Assembly (NCBI GenBank): GCA_963707125.1
Contig: CAVPOU010000030.1
Span: 1 to 64,000 of the forward strand
Direction of reading: 5' to 3'
DNA: 64,000 nucleotides
Origin: CAVPDE01 sp963707125
GTDB lineage: Bacteria; Desulfobacterota; DSM-4660; Desulfatiglandales; HGW-15
The translations under genes were made by a program, and so were the position numbers. How positions within the stretch are numbered: the stretch's first letter is position 1; every line of letters starts with the position of its first letter. The notes below the pieces were generated by a model that saw nothing but the letters and a program-made list of their open reading frames with translations, was not told the origin of the DNA and did not search any database. Of the stretch, positions 35,252 to 44,335 are shown piece after piece.

Positions 35252-36910
35252 ATGGTGAAGTTTCTGGAAGGGTTTACGCCTTACAAGAAGAAGGATGCTG
35301 AAAAGTACAACAAGTTCCGGTGGTGGTCAGGGCTGACCTTCGGAGATCTCCTGGACAGGGGTGCGGATATTCACCCTGAAAAAGAGGCCTTCGTGGACGG
35401 GAAGACGCGCCTCACCTATGGCGAAGCCCGGGAAAAGACCAACCAGCTTGCCATCGGACTGTTGGATCTGGGAATCCAGCCCTTGGACCGGGTCTTGGTT
35501 CAGCTTCCTAACTGGAACGAATTCGTTTTCGCCTATTTTGCCCTTCAAAAGATCGGCGCCATCACGGTGTTGCTGATCGACCGGTATCGCCAATTCGAAA
35601 TCACTCGCCTGATCAGCCTTACAGGGGCCACATCCTGGATCGTCGCCTCGCAATACAAAAACACAGATTACATTCCCATCATCCATGACGTGCTGAAAGA
35701 ACATCCGGAAGTGAAGAAGGTCATTACGGTCCGGGGCAAAGGAGATCAAACGCCCTTCACAAGCCTCGAGAGGCTGATCGAGAAGGCTGAGTTGACGGAG
35801 GGCAATCTGGCCCGGCTCGCAGAGCGGCGTCCGGACCCCATGCAGGTGGCCCATATGGGACCGACCGGAGGGACGACCGGAGCGCCCAAGATTGTCCCTC
35901 GCACGCACAACAGTCTTATCAATGGCATTGAATATTGCTCCAAGGCGTGGGAGCAGAGCATTGAGGACATTAACTTGCTCGCAGGCCCCATAGGCCATGA
36001 TCTGACGTTCAGCAAAGGCTTCATCGGAAGTATTATCACCCTTGGAAAGGTGGTGTTCCTGGATTCTACGGAGAATAAAGACATCTGCGAGACCATTGAA
36101 GGGGAGAAAGTCACTTCGACCATCTGGGTTCCCACTTTAGCGCAAAGGATGCTCCAATACGATGACCTCCATAAGCACGATCTGAGTTCCCTGAAAAAGA
36201 TGCACAGCGCAGGGGGGGCAAGCCATCCTGATCTCGTCAAGGAGGTCACGGAAAAGCTGAGGATGAAGTTTTACAATGGGTACGGCGGGACAGAAGGCAT
36301 GACGACCATCACTCGGCCCAGGGATGATTTGGCGGTTATCTGCAGCACGGTGGGGAGGCCCACGTGCCCGTTTGACACCTACAAGGTCATTGATAAAGGT
36401 AGGAATGAACTTCCGGCCGGCGCAGAGGGTGAACTGGTCCTTAAAGGTCCCGGGGTATTTACCGGTTATTATAACAATCCAGAGGAGAACAAAAAGGTGT
36501 TCACCAGGGATGGGTTCTTCAGGACCGGAGACCTGGCGAAAATCGATGAAAAGGGATACATCACCATCACGGGCCGCATCAAAGAAATGATCAACCGGGG
36601 CGGAGAGAGTATCAGTGCCACGGAAATCGAGAGGCTCATCACCCGCCATCCGGATGTGGCGGCTGTGGCGGTGATTCCCATGCCCGATCCCCTCATGGGT
36701 GAAAGGGTTTGCGCCTATATTCAGCCCAAAACCGGTGCTCGCCTCACCTTTGAGGGGGTCATTTCTTTTTTGAGAGCCCAGAAGGCCTCGGTGCTGCAGC
36801 TTCCGGAGCGGATTGAATTTATCGATGCGATGCCTTATACGGGCGTCCAAAAAACAGACAAGCGATTCCTGCAGGAAGACATTGCGAAAAAGCTCAAGGT
36901 ATCTGAATGA
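35252..36910 (+). CDS. AMP-forming acyl-CoA (aryl acid) ligase
   Basis: A 552-residue member of the acyl-adenylate-forming superfamily. Visible motifs: MGPTGGTTGAPKIVPRTHN (A3, phosphate loop), FYNGYGGTEGM (A5), FFRTGDLAKIDEKGYI (A7), GRIKEMINRGGESIS (A8) and the late VQKTDKRFLQ carrying the A10 Lys. The N-terminal part (FRWWSGLTFGDLL) resembles the 2,3-dihydroxybenzoate-AMP ligase/aryl-CoA ligase branch. ATG 35252 has a GGAGGCTTAG upstream. It activates a carboxylic acid, perhaps aromatic, to its CoA thioester for the redox enzyme encoded 55 bp downstream. Controlled presumably by the IclR protein. Confidence 0.85.
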   Translation: MVKFLEGFTPYKKKDAEKYNKFRWWSGLTFGDLLDRGADIHPEKEAFVDGKTRLTYGEAREKTNQLAIGLLDLGIQPLDRVLVQLPNWNEFVFAYFALQKIGAITVLLIDRYRQFEITRLISLTGATSWIVASQYKNTDYIPIIHDVLKEHPEVKKVITVRGKGDQTPFTSLERLIEKAELTEGNLARLAERRPDPMQVAHMGPTGGTTGAPKIVPRTHNSLINGIEYCSKAWEQSIEDINLLAGPIGHDLTFSKGFIGSIITLGKVVFLDSTENKDICETIEGEKVTSTIWVPTLAQRMLQYDDLHKHDLSSLKKMHSAGGASHPDLVKEVTEKLRMKFYNGYGGTEGMTTITRPRDDLAVICSTVGRPTCPFDTYKVIDKGRNELPAGAEGELVLKGPGVFTGYYNNPEENKKVFTRDGFFRTGDLAKIDEKGYITITGRIKEMINRGGESISATEIERLITRHPDVAAVAVIPMPDPLMGERVCAYIQPKTGARLTFEGVISFLRAQKASVLQLPERIEFIDAMPYTGVQKTDKRFLQEDIAKKLKVSE

Positions 36911-36965
36911 GCGATGGAGGGAAGGGAGTAGTAACGGAGGACTTACAGCGTAAAGGAGTGAAAAA

Positions 36966-39059
36966 ATGGCTGAAATGAAAAAAATTAAAACGCATTGTCG
37001 GGGTTGTCATGGAGCCTGCGGCGTGATCGCCCACGTGAAGGACGGCCGGGTGATCAAGGTGGAGGGAAATCCCGAAAGCCCCATCAGTCAGGGGACTTTG
37101 TGCACCAAGGGGCTGGCCGTCACGCAACTGGCCTACCATCCGGACAGGATCATCCATCCGATGAAGAAGGTCAACGGGAAATGGGAACGAATTACCTGGG
37201 ACGAGGCGCTCGACACCATCGCGACAAAGTTCAAGGCGGTCATCGACCAGTACGGACCCGAACACATCGTCGTCGGGCAGGGCACAGGGAGGGACTACGA
37301 GAGTCACCTCTACCGTTTTGCCAATCTTCTGGGAACCCCCAACGTCCTGACAGCCGGGCACATGTGTTACGTCTCAAGGGTCTCAACGAGCTTAATTACC
37401 TGCGGCAACCTGCCCGTTGTCGACTACTATGTGAATTCGCCTAAACTCATTGTGATGTGGGCCTGTAATCCTTTGTGGACCAACCCAGATGAGTACAAAG
37501 GAGCAAGCTTCTGGCGAGCCTACAAGAAGGGAGCCAAGCTGATCTCTATCGATCCCCGGAAAACATTCTACGCGAGAAAGGCGGACCTCTGGCTTCAGGT
37601 TCGACCGGGAACCGACGCGGCTCTTGCCTTTGGATTCCACCGGGTGATCATTGAGGAAGAGCTGTATGACAAGGATTTCGTGCAGGATTACGTGCATGGA
37701 TGGGACGCCTTCAAGGACAGGGTCATGAAGGATTACCCTCTTGAGAAAGTGCAGGAAATCACCTGGGTCGACAAAGAACTGATCCGAGAGGCTGCACGGA
37801 TGTATGCCACGACAAAACCGGCGGCCATCCACTGGGGCGTGCCCACTGAACAGAACAACAATTGCACCGACTTCACACGCACCGCGATCGGACTCATGGG
37901 CATCACAGGCAATCTGGACGCGCCCGGAGGGAACGCCCTCTTCGTGAACCCGCCGACGCGAACCGTCGCGGAGTTCGCCCGGCACAAGGAGCTTTCCAAG
38001 GAGGTTCAAGCCAAGAGACTGGGTGGAGAGCAGTTCAGGCTGGGCGCTAGGGTGGCATTCATCAATCCCAAGAAAGCATGGGATTCCATCCTCCTTGGAG
38101 AACCGTATCAGCTCAAGGCCGGGATGCTCTGCGGTACCAATCCGGTCGTATCCAGAGCCAACGCCAAGGAAGCTTACGAGGCATTGAAGAAACTGGAGTT
38201 CCTCGTGGTCATCGATCATTTCCTTACTCCCACGGCGGAACTGGCCGATATTTTCTTGCCCGCGGGCTCCTGGCTGGAGCAGAACCATGTGGCCGACAAC
38301 TGGAAACGGCACGGTTATGTGTTTGCCAGGCAGAAGTGTGTCGAGATCGGGGAGGCCTGGCAGGATCACAAGATCTTTCAGGAACTCGGTAAACGGATGG
38401 GGCAGGAATGGTTCCCCACGGTAGAGGCTGCCCTGGATTGGCTCCTCGAACCCTCGGGACTGACGTGGGAACAGTTCAAAGAAAAAGGGTACCTCCAGGG
38501 CGAGATGGTCTACTACAAATACAGGGAGAGAGGGTTTTCCACCCCCACCAAGAAACTGGAACTGTGGTCAACCATCTTGGAGAAATGGGGACGTGATCCT
38601 CTGCCCAAGTATGTAGAAGTCCCTGAGAGCCCCTATTCCACTCCCGAGACCGCCAAGAAATACCCCTACATTTTCAATGCAGGGCTTCGGACCATGACCT
38701 TTTTCCATACAGCGAACCGGATGATGCCCTGGCTGCGGGAGATCAGGCCTGACCCCCTTGTGGAAATCCATCCTGAGACGGCGAAAAAACACGGCATCAA
38801 AGAGGGACAATGGGTTTATATCGAATCGCCGAGAGGCCGCATCAAACAGCGCGCAAGACTGAACGAGGGAATTCTTCCACAAGTGATTGCCTCGGAGCAC
38901 GGGTGGTGGTACCCGGAGATCAAGACTCCGGATCATGGCTGGGATATAGCTAATGCCAATATTCTCACCGACAATGCCTTTGAGACCTGTGACCCCAATA
39001 TGGGCTCCACCAACCTTAGAGTCTGCTTGTGCAACATTTCTCCCTGTGAGAATGAATAG
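36966..39059 (+). CDS. DMSO-reductase-family molybdo/tungsto-enzyme, catalytic subunit
   Basis: 697 residues. The N-terminal [4Fe-4S] motif is CRGCHGACG...GTLCTKG. The bis-MGD domains follow: WERITWDEALDTIA, VVGQGTGRDYESH, GHMCYVSRV with Cys134 as likely metal ligand, IDPRKTFYARKADLWLQVRP-GTDAALA, and the C-terminal dinucleotide-binding domain (ASEHGWWYPE, NPNMGSTNLR-like end). No Tat signal, so it is cytoplasmic. The overall plan resembles the phenylacetyl-CoA:acceptor oxidoreductase / acetylene hydratase side of the family (judged by eye). With the ligase upstream and the flavin-FeS protein 10 bp downstream, a CoA-ester redox or hydration step is the likely role. Confidence 0.85.
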   Translation: MAEMKKIKTHCRGCHGACGVIAHVKDGRVIKVEGNPESPISQGTLCTKGLAVTQLAYHPDRIIHPMKKVNGKWERITWDEALDTIATKFKAVIDQYGPEHIVVGQGTGRDYESHLYRFANLLGTPNVLTAGHMCYVSRVSTSLITCGNLPVVDYYVNSPKLIVMWACNPLWTNPDEYKGASFWRAYKKGAKLISIDPRKTFYARKADLWLQVRPGTDAALAFGFHRVIIEEELYDKDFVQDYVHGWDAFKDRVMKDYPLEKVQEITWVDKELIREAARMYATTKPAAIHWGVPTEQNNNCTDFTRTAIGLMGITGNLDAPGGNALFVNPPTRTVAEFARHKELSKEVQAKRLGGEQFRLGARVAFINPKKAWDSILLGEPYQLKAGMLCGTNPVVSRANAKEAYEALKKLEFLVVIDHFLTPTAELADIFLPAGSWLEQNHVADNWKRHGYVFARQKCVEIGEAWQDHKIFQELGKRMGQEWFPTVEAALDWLLEPSGLTWEQFKEKGYLQGEMVYYKYRERGFSTPTKKLELWSTILEKWGRDPLPKYVEVPESPYSTPETAKKYPYIFNAGLRTMTFFHTANRMMPWLREIRPDPLVEIHPETAKKHGIKEGQWVYIESPRGRIKQRARLNEGILPQVIASEHGWWYPEIKTPDHGWDIANANILTDNAFETCDPNMGSTNLRVCLCNISPCENE

Positions 39060-39069
39060 GAGGAAGGAG

Positions 39070-40971
39070 ATGGGAAAAGTATCGTTAGTGTTCAATGAGA
39101 ATGATTGCATGGGTTGCCATGCGTGTGAAGTGGCCTGCAAACAGGAACACGGTCTTGGAGTGGGCCCGAGAGTGGTCAAGGTGATCGAGAAGGCTCCCCG
39201 GTTCTGGCCGCTCTTTTGCCACCACTGTGACGATGCGCCCTGTGCAAAGGCCTGTCCGGTCGATGCCATCACCAAGGATCCGGAAACGGGTGTGGTCCTT
39301 CACGACAGGGAGAAGTGCACCGGCTGTGATGCAGTGCCCGGCAAATCCGGAGCTGAAAAACAGGAGACTTCTCCCTGCAAGGTGGGCTGCCCGGCACACA
39401 TCGATGTTCAGGGGTATGTAAACCTTGCCGCCAAGGGCAAGTTTAAGGAAGCCCTCCAGCTCATCAATCTGGCGAGCCCCTTTCCCTCCATCTGCGGAAG
39501 GGTTTGCCACCACCCCTGTGAATCAGGGTGCAACCGGCAGCAGATCGACGAACCTGTGACGATCCGTTCGGTTGAGCGTTTCCTGGCGGATATGGATTTG
39601 AATGCCAAGAAACGCTACCTGCCGGAGGCCAAAGGCCGCAAAAAGGAGAAAATCGCGATCATCGGCTCTGGTCCGGCCGGCCTGAGCTGCGCCTACTACC
39701 TTGCTCATGAAGGTTACAAGGTGACGATCTTTGAAAAAGCCAAACGGCTCGGAGGGATGCTCACCCTGGGCATTCCCTCTTATCGTCTCCCCCGCGAAAT
39801 TGTGGCCGCTGAAATCCGTCTCATTCGCCGCATGGGCGTGACCATGAAGACCGGTGTGGAGGTGGGCAAAGACATGACCATAGCCCAACTGCGCAAAAAG
39901 GGGTTCAAGGCCTTCTTTGTTGGCATCGGCACCCAGGAGTGTCTTCGACTGGGTATCGAGGGTGAGGACCTGAAAGGGGTCTACGGCGGGTTGGACTACC
40001 TCCGCAGCGTCAACCTGGGAAAGCGGGTGAGTCTGGGGAAAAAGGTGGCGGTCATCGGCGGCGGCAATACCGCGATGGATGCCGTGAGGTCAGCTCGCAG
40101 GCTGGGGTCAAAAGACGTCTTCATTCTCTATCGCCGCACTCTGGAAGAGATGCCCTCGCGGCCCGAGGAAATTGAAGAGTGTCGGGAGGAGGGGATTCCT
40201 ATCCATACGCTCGCTCAGCCCTTACGCTTCATCGGTGAAAATGGGAGGGTCAAAGCGATCGAGTGCATCAAAATGGAGCTCGGAGGGCTGGATGAAACCG
40301 GGAGGCGCAAACCCGAGCCTGTTTCGGGCTCTGAGTTCACGATGGAAGTGGATGCGGTGATCACGGCCCTGGGGCAGGAAGCGGATTGGGGATGTTTGAC
40401 CCCGGAGTGCTCCTGTACACTGACGGGATGGGGGACGATGAAGGTGGATCCATTGACGCTTCAGAGCGATGACCCGGACATCTTCTCCGGTGGTGATGCG
40501 GTCAGAGGTCCTCAGAGCGTGATTGAGGCTATTGCGGACGGGAGAGAAGCGGCCGTGTCGGTTCACCGCTATCTCACGGGCCAGGATCTTCGCCTGGGCA
40601 GGGAGAGAGTGCTCAATCCCATCACGAACCCCCAAAAAGAGAATTACGATCCCTCGGCACGGGCTCCAATGGGTCGCCTGGCGCCGCGTCAACGGGTCAA
40701 GAACTTCAACGAAGTGCAAAAGGGGTTCACGAAAAGCGTGGCGGTGCAACAGGCGGAACGGTGCCTGTCGTGCGGTAGCTGCTGCGTTCAAGCTTGTCCA
40801 TGGGGGGTCATGCAATTCAATCACGACATCACCAAGGCGGTGAAGTGCGATCTCTGCGTAGAAAAAAGAGGAAGGGATGAAGTGCCTGCGTGTTACTCCG
40901 TCTGTCCCACCAGGTGTATTTCATGGGGAAACCCGAGAGGATTTCCAAAAGGAGTTTACACGGGCTTATAG
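39070..40971 (+). CDS. Four-cluster ferredoxin with inserted GltD-like FAD/NAD(P) oxidoreductase
   Basis: 633 residues from ATG 39070 (SD AGGAAGGAG). The N-terminus is a HybA/DmsB-type ferredoxin: C13, C16, C19, C23; C50, C53, C58, C62; then C83-x2-C86, where a third cluster motif starts and breaks off. A GltD-like module fills residues about 100-555: CKVGCP, CGRVCHHPCESGC, the FAD loop IIGSGPAGLSCAYYLA and the NAD(P) loop AVIGGGNTAMDAVRSA. At C565 the ferredoxin resumes: CLSCGSCCVQACP completes the third motif and KCDLC (C593, C596) plus C608, C612 the fourth. It would pass electrons between NAD(P)H and the Mo/W subunit. No membrane anchor gene follows. Confidence 0.85.
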   Translation: MGKVSLVFNENDCMGCHACEVACKQEHGLGVGPRVVKVIEKAPRFWPLFCHHCDDAPCAKACPVDAITKDPETGVVLHDREKCTGCDAVPGKSGAEKQETSPCKVGCPAHIDVQGYVNLAAKGKFKEALQLINLASPFPSICGRVCHHPCESGCNRQQIDEPVTIRSVERFLADMDLNAKKRYLPEAKGRKKEKIAIIGSGPAGLSCAYYLAHEGYKVTIFEKAKRLGGMLTLGIPSYRLPREIVAAEIRLIRRMGVTMKTGVEVGKDMTIAQLRKKGFKAFFVGIGTQECLRLGIEGEDLKGVYGGLDYLRSVNLGKRVSLGKKVAVIGGGNTAMDAVRSARRLGSKDVFILYRRTLEEMPSRPEEIEECREEGIPIHTLAQPLRFIGENGRVKAIECIKMELGGLDETGRRKPEPVSGSEFTMEVDAVITALGQEADWGCLTPECSCTLTGWGTMKVDPLTLQSDDPDIFSGGDAVRGPQSVIEAIADGREAAVSVHRYLTGQDLRLGRERVLNPITNPQKENYDPSARAPMGRLAPRQRVKNFNEVQKGFTKSVAVQQAERCLSCGSCCVQACPWGVMQFNHDITKAVKCDLCVEKRGRDEVPACYSVCPTRCISWGNPRGFPKGVYTGL

Positions 40972-41090
40972 GCGCTTCCAATGTGGAGAGAACGGGTGTC
41001 CTAAAAGGATTTCTCATTCCTGCAAGGCGCCCGTTCCTTTGCACTGACAGGAAACGATGAGCGACACCTCGGTATCTTCTCCTGCAGGAT

Positions 41091-41459
41091 GTGAATAGAC
41101 AAAAGCCGCACACGTGGATAGATCCTAAAACCGGCTTGGAGTGGCAGTGCGAATCCCCGGGCGAGATGTCTTGGTATGAGGCCCAGGAATATGCGCGATC
41201 CCTTTCACTGGGTGGGAAAAACGATTGGCGTTTGCCGACTGCGGCGGAACTGGAATCGCTCCTGGACAGAAAGACCCTCTTTGATAAAATACGCCCGGAT
41301 ATGCGTGAAGAGGTTTCTTTTCGGGATGCCTTGTCCTATTGGTCGTCCACGACCTTCGGGGACCACACCCGCAACGCCTGGATCGTGATGTTCGACGGCG
41401 CCTACGTGCTGAGCTACTACAAGACCAACCTGTACCATGTCCGTTTCGTTAGAGGATAG
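41091..41459 (+). CDS. DUF1566 (Lcl C-terminal-like) protein
   Basis: 122 residues from GTG 41091. The family pattern is clear: WIDPKTGLEWQC, SWYEAQEYARSLSLGGKNDW-RLPTAAEL, SYWSSTT and the end YHVRFVRG. Cytoplasmic; the domain's role is unknown (C-type-lectin-like fold by family knowledge). It ends directly against the next ORF. The SD is poor, so the start is somewhat uncertain. Confidence 0.75.
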   Translation: MNRQKPHTWIDPKTGLEWQCESPGEMSWYEAQEYARSLSLGGKNDWRLPTAAELESLLDRKTLFDKIRPDMREEVSFRDALSYWSSTTFGDHTRNAWIVMFDGAYVLSYYKTNLYHVRFVRG

Positions 41460-42572
41460 GTGATATCGCCGGTGTTTGACTCAAAGAGCCTTATCGAACA
41501 GATTCGACACAATTGCAGCATCTCGGACTGCCGGTATGCCGGGACCTATTCGGTGTGCGGGCTGGCCCTGAGGCTGCGTGATCTCTATAAGTGGGAGAAG
41601 GGACTGGAGCCCTGGGTTGAAGAGGACTCCGCCGTGATTCTGGAGTGGATCGGAGAAAAGGAGGAGGAGTGGGACAAGCTGGCGGAGCAGGAATTCGCGG
41701 GAGTCACGATGGCCGGCAAAACCTATGATCCCTTTGATGTCGAAGGAGTCAACGCGGTTCTTGCGCCTCATGGTCTCTTCTATGGTGCAGGCTATGTTCA
41801 GGGGCTCAAGCCCAGCTTTTTACTCGCAGAACTTGTAGAAACGAGACAGGTGGGCGGTTTCCCGGTCTATGTCCTCGGCAGGGAGCACGCCAGAGATCTT
41901 CTCACGGTGCCTGCCCTGTCTCAAAACAACTCCATCCTGATTCGAAAGGAGTCGGCAAGGATCTTTCTTTGGAACCTGATCTTTTTTCTGAAAAAATCCG
42001 CAAAGGGTGCTCTGCGGTTTGCCATGGAGGCCTATGGGATCCATGATCATCAGCCCAAAGCGGTGAAGGAGAACTTTGCAAGGATCTGTGAAGACGAGGT
42101 AGAGGCCTACATCCATCATGAGCTGGGAGAACTGCGGGACACGGATTTCGACCGTGCGGTATGGCGGGACATCGTGGCCACTTTCCCCCATTCGGTCATT
42201 GAATTCTTTGTTCGGGCCGTCAAAGACGTACTGGCTGACACCAATGAGCACGGCAAGCTGCGCTACATTATCCGTGAGCAAAGGACTTCTTCCCTCGCCC
42301 TGCATGCGGCTTTCCTGGACGGATTGAGGAAAGAACTGTGCCCGGAGTTTGTCGAAGCGTTCAGGAAATTCAAAGATACCCGAAACTGGGAGCGGGTAGA
42401 AGAGGCGAGGGTCGGCGGCTATCGCACGGCGAGAAACAGTGCCGCGGTTATCACGGAGATTTACAGGAAGGGAAAACAAAAGGACGATATGACCTGGGCC
42501 GCCAGGGAGATAGAGAAAACCGTTCTCGAGCCTCTGGGCATCCTCAAAGGGAAGAGGGAGGAGGGGGAATAG
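41460..42572 (+). CDS. Conserved hypothetical protein, 370 aa (Sfum_1244-like?)
   Basis: Start is taken at the first codon (41460, GTG) after the preceding stop; MISPVFDSKSLIEQIRHNCS-ISDCRYAGTYSVCGLALRLRD with three Cys near the N-terminus (CSISDCRYAGTYSVC). The rest is helical and soluble (YVLGREHARDLLTVPALSQN; DTDFDRAVWRDIVATFPHS). I recall a family named after a Syntrophobacter fumaroxidans locus with this N-terminal pattern, but cannot verify it. The Cys may bind a metal. Function unknown. Same strand and immediately after the DUF1566 gene. Confidence 0.6.
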   Translation: MISPVFDSKSLIEQIRHNCSISDCRYAGTYSVCGLALRLRDLYKWEKGLEPWVEEDSAVILEWIGEKEEEWDKLAEQEFAGVTMAGKTYDPFDVEGVNAVLAPHGLFYGAGYVQGLKPSFLLAELVETRQVGGFPVYVLGREHARDLLTVPALSQNNSILIRKESARIFLWNLIFFLKKSAKGALRFAMEAYGIHDHQPKAVKENFARICEDEVEAYIHHELGELRDTDFDRAVWRDIVATFPHSVIEFFVRAVKDVLADTNEHGKLRYIIREQRTSSLALHAAFLDGLRKELCPEFVEAFRKFKDTRNWERVEEARVGGYRTARNSAAVITEIYRKGKQKDDMTWAAREIEKTVLEPLGILKGKREEGE

Positions 42573-42650
42573 GATCATCGAACATTGACCATTGATCAAT
42601 GTTAAATGAGAAATGATAAATGACTAGGGGCCAAAGGCCTGCAATAGGGG

Positions 42651-42803
42651 TTACGTTCCTTTGAACCACGTGGCCAGGATGGGGAACTGAATCACCAGGG
42701 CCAGTCCAACAACGTCGATGACGCAGTAGGGCCACGCTGCCCGGTAAATGTCCTTCAGGGCCACTTCCGGCGGGCTGGTGGCTTTCAAGACAAGTTGCAG
42801 GGC
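42651..42803 (-). pseudogene. C-terminal stub of a TRAP transporter large permease (DctM)
   Basis: The minus-strand frame ending at TAA 42651 reads LQLVLKATSPPEVALKDIYR then AAWPYCVIDVVGLALVIQF and PILATWFKGT. This is the usual DctM ending (D(I/V)YRGxxPFxxxxLxxLxLxxxFPxxxxWLP). Only about 50 codons remain, beginning exactly at the stop codon of the EF-hand gene, so the rest has been deleted. Not expressed as a transporter. Confidence 0.6.
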
Positions 42804-43100
42804 TTAATCCTTGTGTTTCAGTCCGTAGGCGGCTTTGAACTTATGCCACTCGTCATGGTCAAGAGACTTGTCCTTGTTCAAGTCAATGGCCTCAAAGATC
42901 TGCGGGGTTGCCTGAGGGAAGGTCGCCTTGAACTCCTCCCAGTTGACCTTGCGATCCTGATTCTTATCCATATTTGGGAAATGAACGTTGTAACTTTCCG
43001 CATTGGGGATGAGCTCCTTTTGGGGCTGCTGCTCAGAGGTGAACCCAAAAAGAAATCCGGTCAGCGCAAGGAGTGTCAGAACCATAGCAACTCTCCTCAT
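42804..43100 (-). CDS. Exported EF-hand calcium-binding protein, 98 aa
   Basis: ATG 43100 has AGGAGG about 10 nt upstream. The signal peptide covers residues 1-22 (MRRVAMVLTLLALTGFLFGF). Two EF-hand loops follow: DKNQDRKVNWEEF and DLNKDKSLDHDEW, both with the canonical D-x-N-x-D-x-x-x-x-x-x-E/D pattern. It is likely a periplasmic Ca2+-binding protein. Alone in its unit; downstream lies only the TRAP permease stub. Confidence 0.8.
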   Translation of the reverse strand: MRRVAMVLTLLALTGFLFGFTSEQQPQKELIPNAESYNVHFPNMDKNQDRKVNWEEFKATFPQATPQIFEAIDLNKDKSLDHDEWHKFKAAYGLKHKD

Positions 43101-43368
43101 AATTAGAAACCTCCTATAACGATATCTTGAAAAACGCTCAGAAACGGAGAACAAATTAATAAGCATTCCGGGTATGTCAATAAGGGCAGGAGACGAAAAG
43201 ATGGAATATCATTTGAAAATTCCACCAAAAGTGTTCTAAACTAACCCTGTTTGGCTCCCGGCTCAGAATCCGCAGGAAGGGAGAGAAAGTGCTCGGGGCC
43301 TTCAGGATGACTCTTGCCTTATCATTCCGATCCGCAAAGGCGGTTAATGAAAGCAGGGAGAAAAGAAT

Positions 43369-43737
43369 TTGGTTGATCCCAGTGAAAAACGGAAGGCGCC
43401 CAGAATCAATGTGACCTGGCCTATCACCATCATTACCAGCCAGGGCACGATCGAGGGTGAATCAAGAAATATCACTCCCAGCGGAATATTCATCCACTGT
43501 AAGAAGAAGCTCCCGGAGGACGAGGTCTACCAGATGATCATCAAACTTCCCAACGGGAAACAGATCATCGTCAGAGGCCAAAGGATGTGGTCCAATCTCA
43601 ATGGACGGGACGATACGGGTTCGCTTGTGAATATGGGCTTCTCTTTCATCAAGATGTCGGATGAGGACCAGAAAGTTCTCAGGACCGTCATTTCTGTTTT
43701 TGGAGAGGGAGGGGAGCGGAAGCCCAAGGGTGGCTAA
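43369..43737 (+). CDS. PilZ-domain protein
   Basis: 122 residues from TTG 43369 with GCAGGGAG upstream. PilZ features: KRKAPRINVTWPITI (R-x3-R equivalent is RKAPR), NITPSGIFIHC for the (D/N)xSxxG motif (here N-I-T-P-S-G), and a C-terminal MGFSFIKMSDEDQKVL. It probably binds cyclic di-GMP, although the altered motif makes this uncertain. Independent of the broken PilZ gene at 21 kb. Confidence 0.8.
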   Translation: MVDPSEKRKAPRINVTWPITIITSQGTIEGESRNITPSGIFIHCKKKLPEDEVYQMIIKLPNGKQIIVRGQRMWSNLNGRDDTGSLVNMGFSFIKMSDEDQKVLRTVISVFGEGGERKPKGG

Positions 43738-43856
43738 AGCGGACAGCAGGTTCCCCAAAAATCCCCTTCTTCTGGCCTTGCCCGGGTTTGCTCCTTCCGT
43801 GTCCTTCATGAAACGCAGCTTTCCAGTTAGAATCTTTGCACCATGAGGAGGATGAA

Positions 43857-44306
43857 ATGAGGCTGAGATGTAATATTGCAAAATTAGTCTTGGTGCTGGC
43901 AGTGATGCTTGTCCTTGGAGTCCCCGCTTATGGAGAAGAGAAGTATTCGGTATCCGGAATTGTGACTTTCCCCGAAGGGGAAGTGGTTTTTGTATCGCTC
44001 TACACGCTTGATCGGTTCAAAGACTTCAAGAACAGAGCACTGCCTCCGGAGCCCTATACCCAGGTCATCGAACTCTCGCCGGAGCAGAAGAAGGCAGGGA
44101 GGGCGGCGTTCATGTTCAAGGGCATTCCCAAGGGCATCTATGGGGTCATTGCGTTCAGAGAGACCAAGAAGAACCTGAAGAGCGATCGGAGCCAATATTT
44201 CAAAGAGCCCGTTTCGACTTACAAAATGACCGCTTTTTCAGGAAACTGGAAAGACATCAAGTTTGAAGTTAACAAGGACGTTAGGGGAATTGAAATAAGG
44301 TTTTAG
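43857..44306 (+). CDS. Secreted DUF2141-like protein, 149 aa
   Basis: ATG 43857 follows ATGAGGAGG. The signal peptide spans residues 1-26 (KLVLVLAVMLVLGVPAYG, then EEKYS). The mature part is a beta-sandwich-like domain: YSVSGIVTFPEGEVVFVSLY, AFMFKGIPKGIYGVIAF, and a terminal FEVNKDVRGIEIRF. This resembles DUF2141 proteins (G-x-L-x-V-x-V ... F-x-G-I-P-x-G-x-Y-A) but is divergent. Periplasmic; function unknown. Confidence 0.6.
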   Translation: MRLRCNIAKLVLVLAVMLVLGVPAYGEEKYSVSGIVTFPEGEVVFVSLYTLDRFKDFKNRALPPEPYTQVIELSPEQKKAGRAAFMFKGIPKGIYGVIAFRETKKNLKSDRSQYFKEPVSTYKMTAFSGNWKDIKFEVNKDVRGIEIRF

Positions 44307-44335
44307 AATGAGAGTTCTGCAGGGGGTGAAACTGG

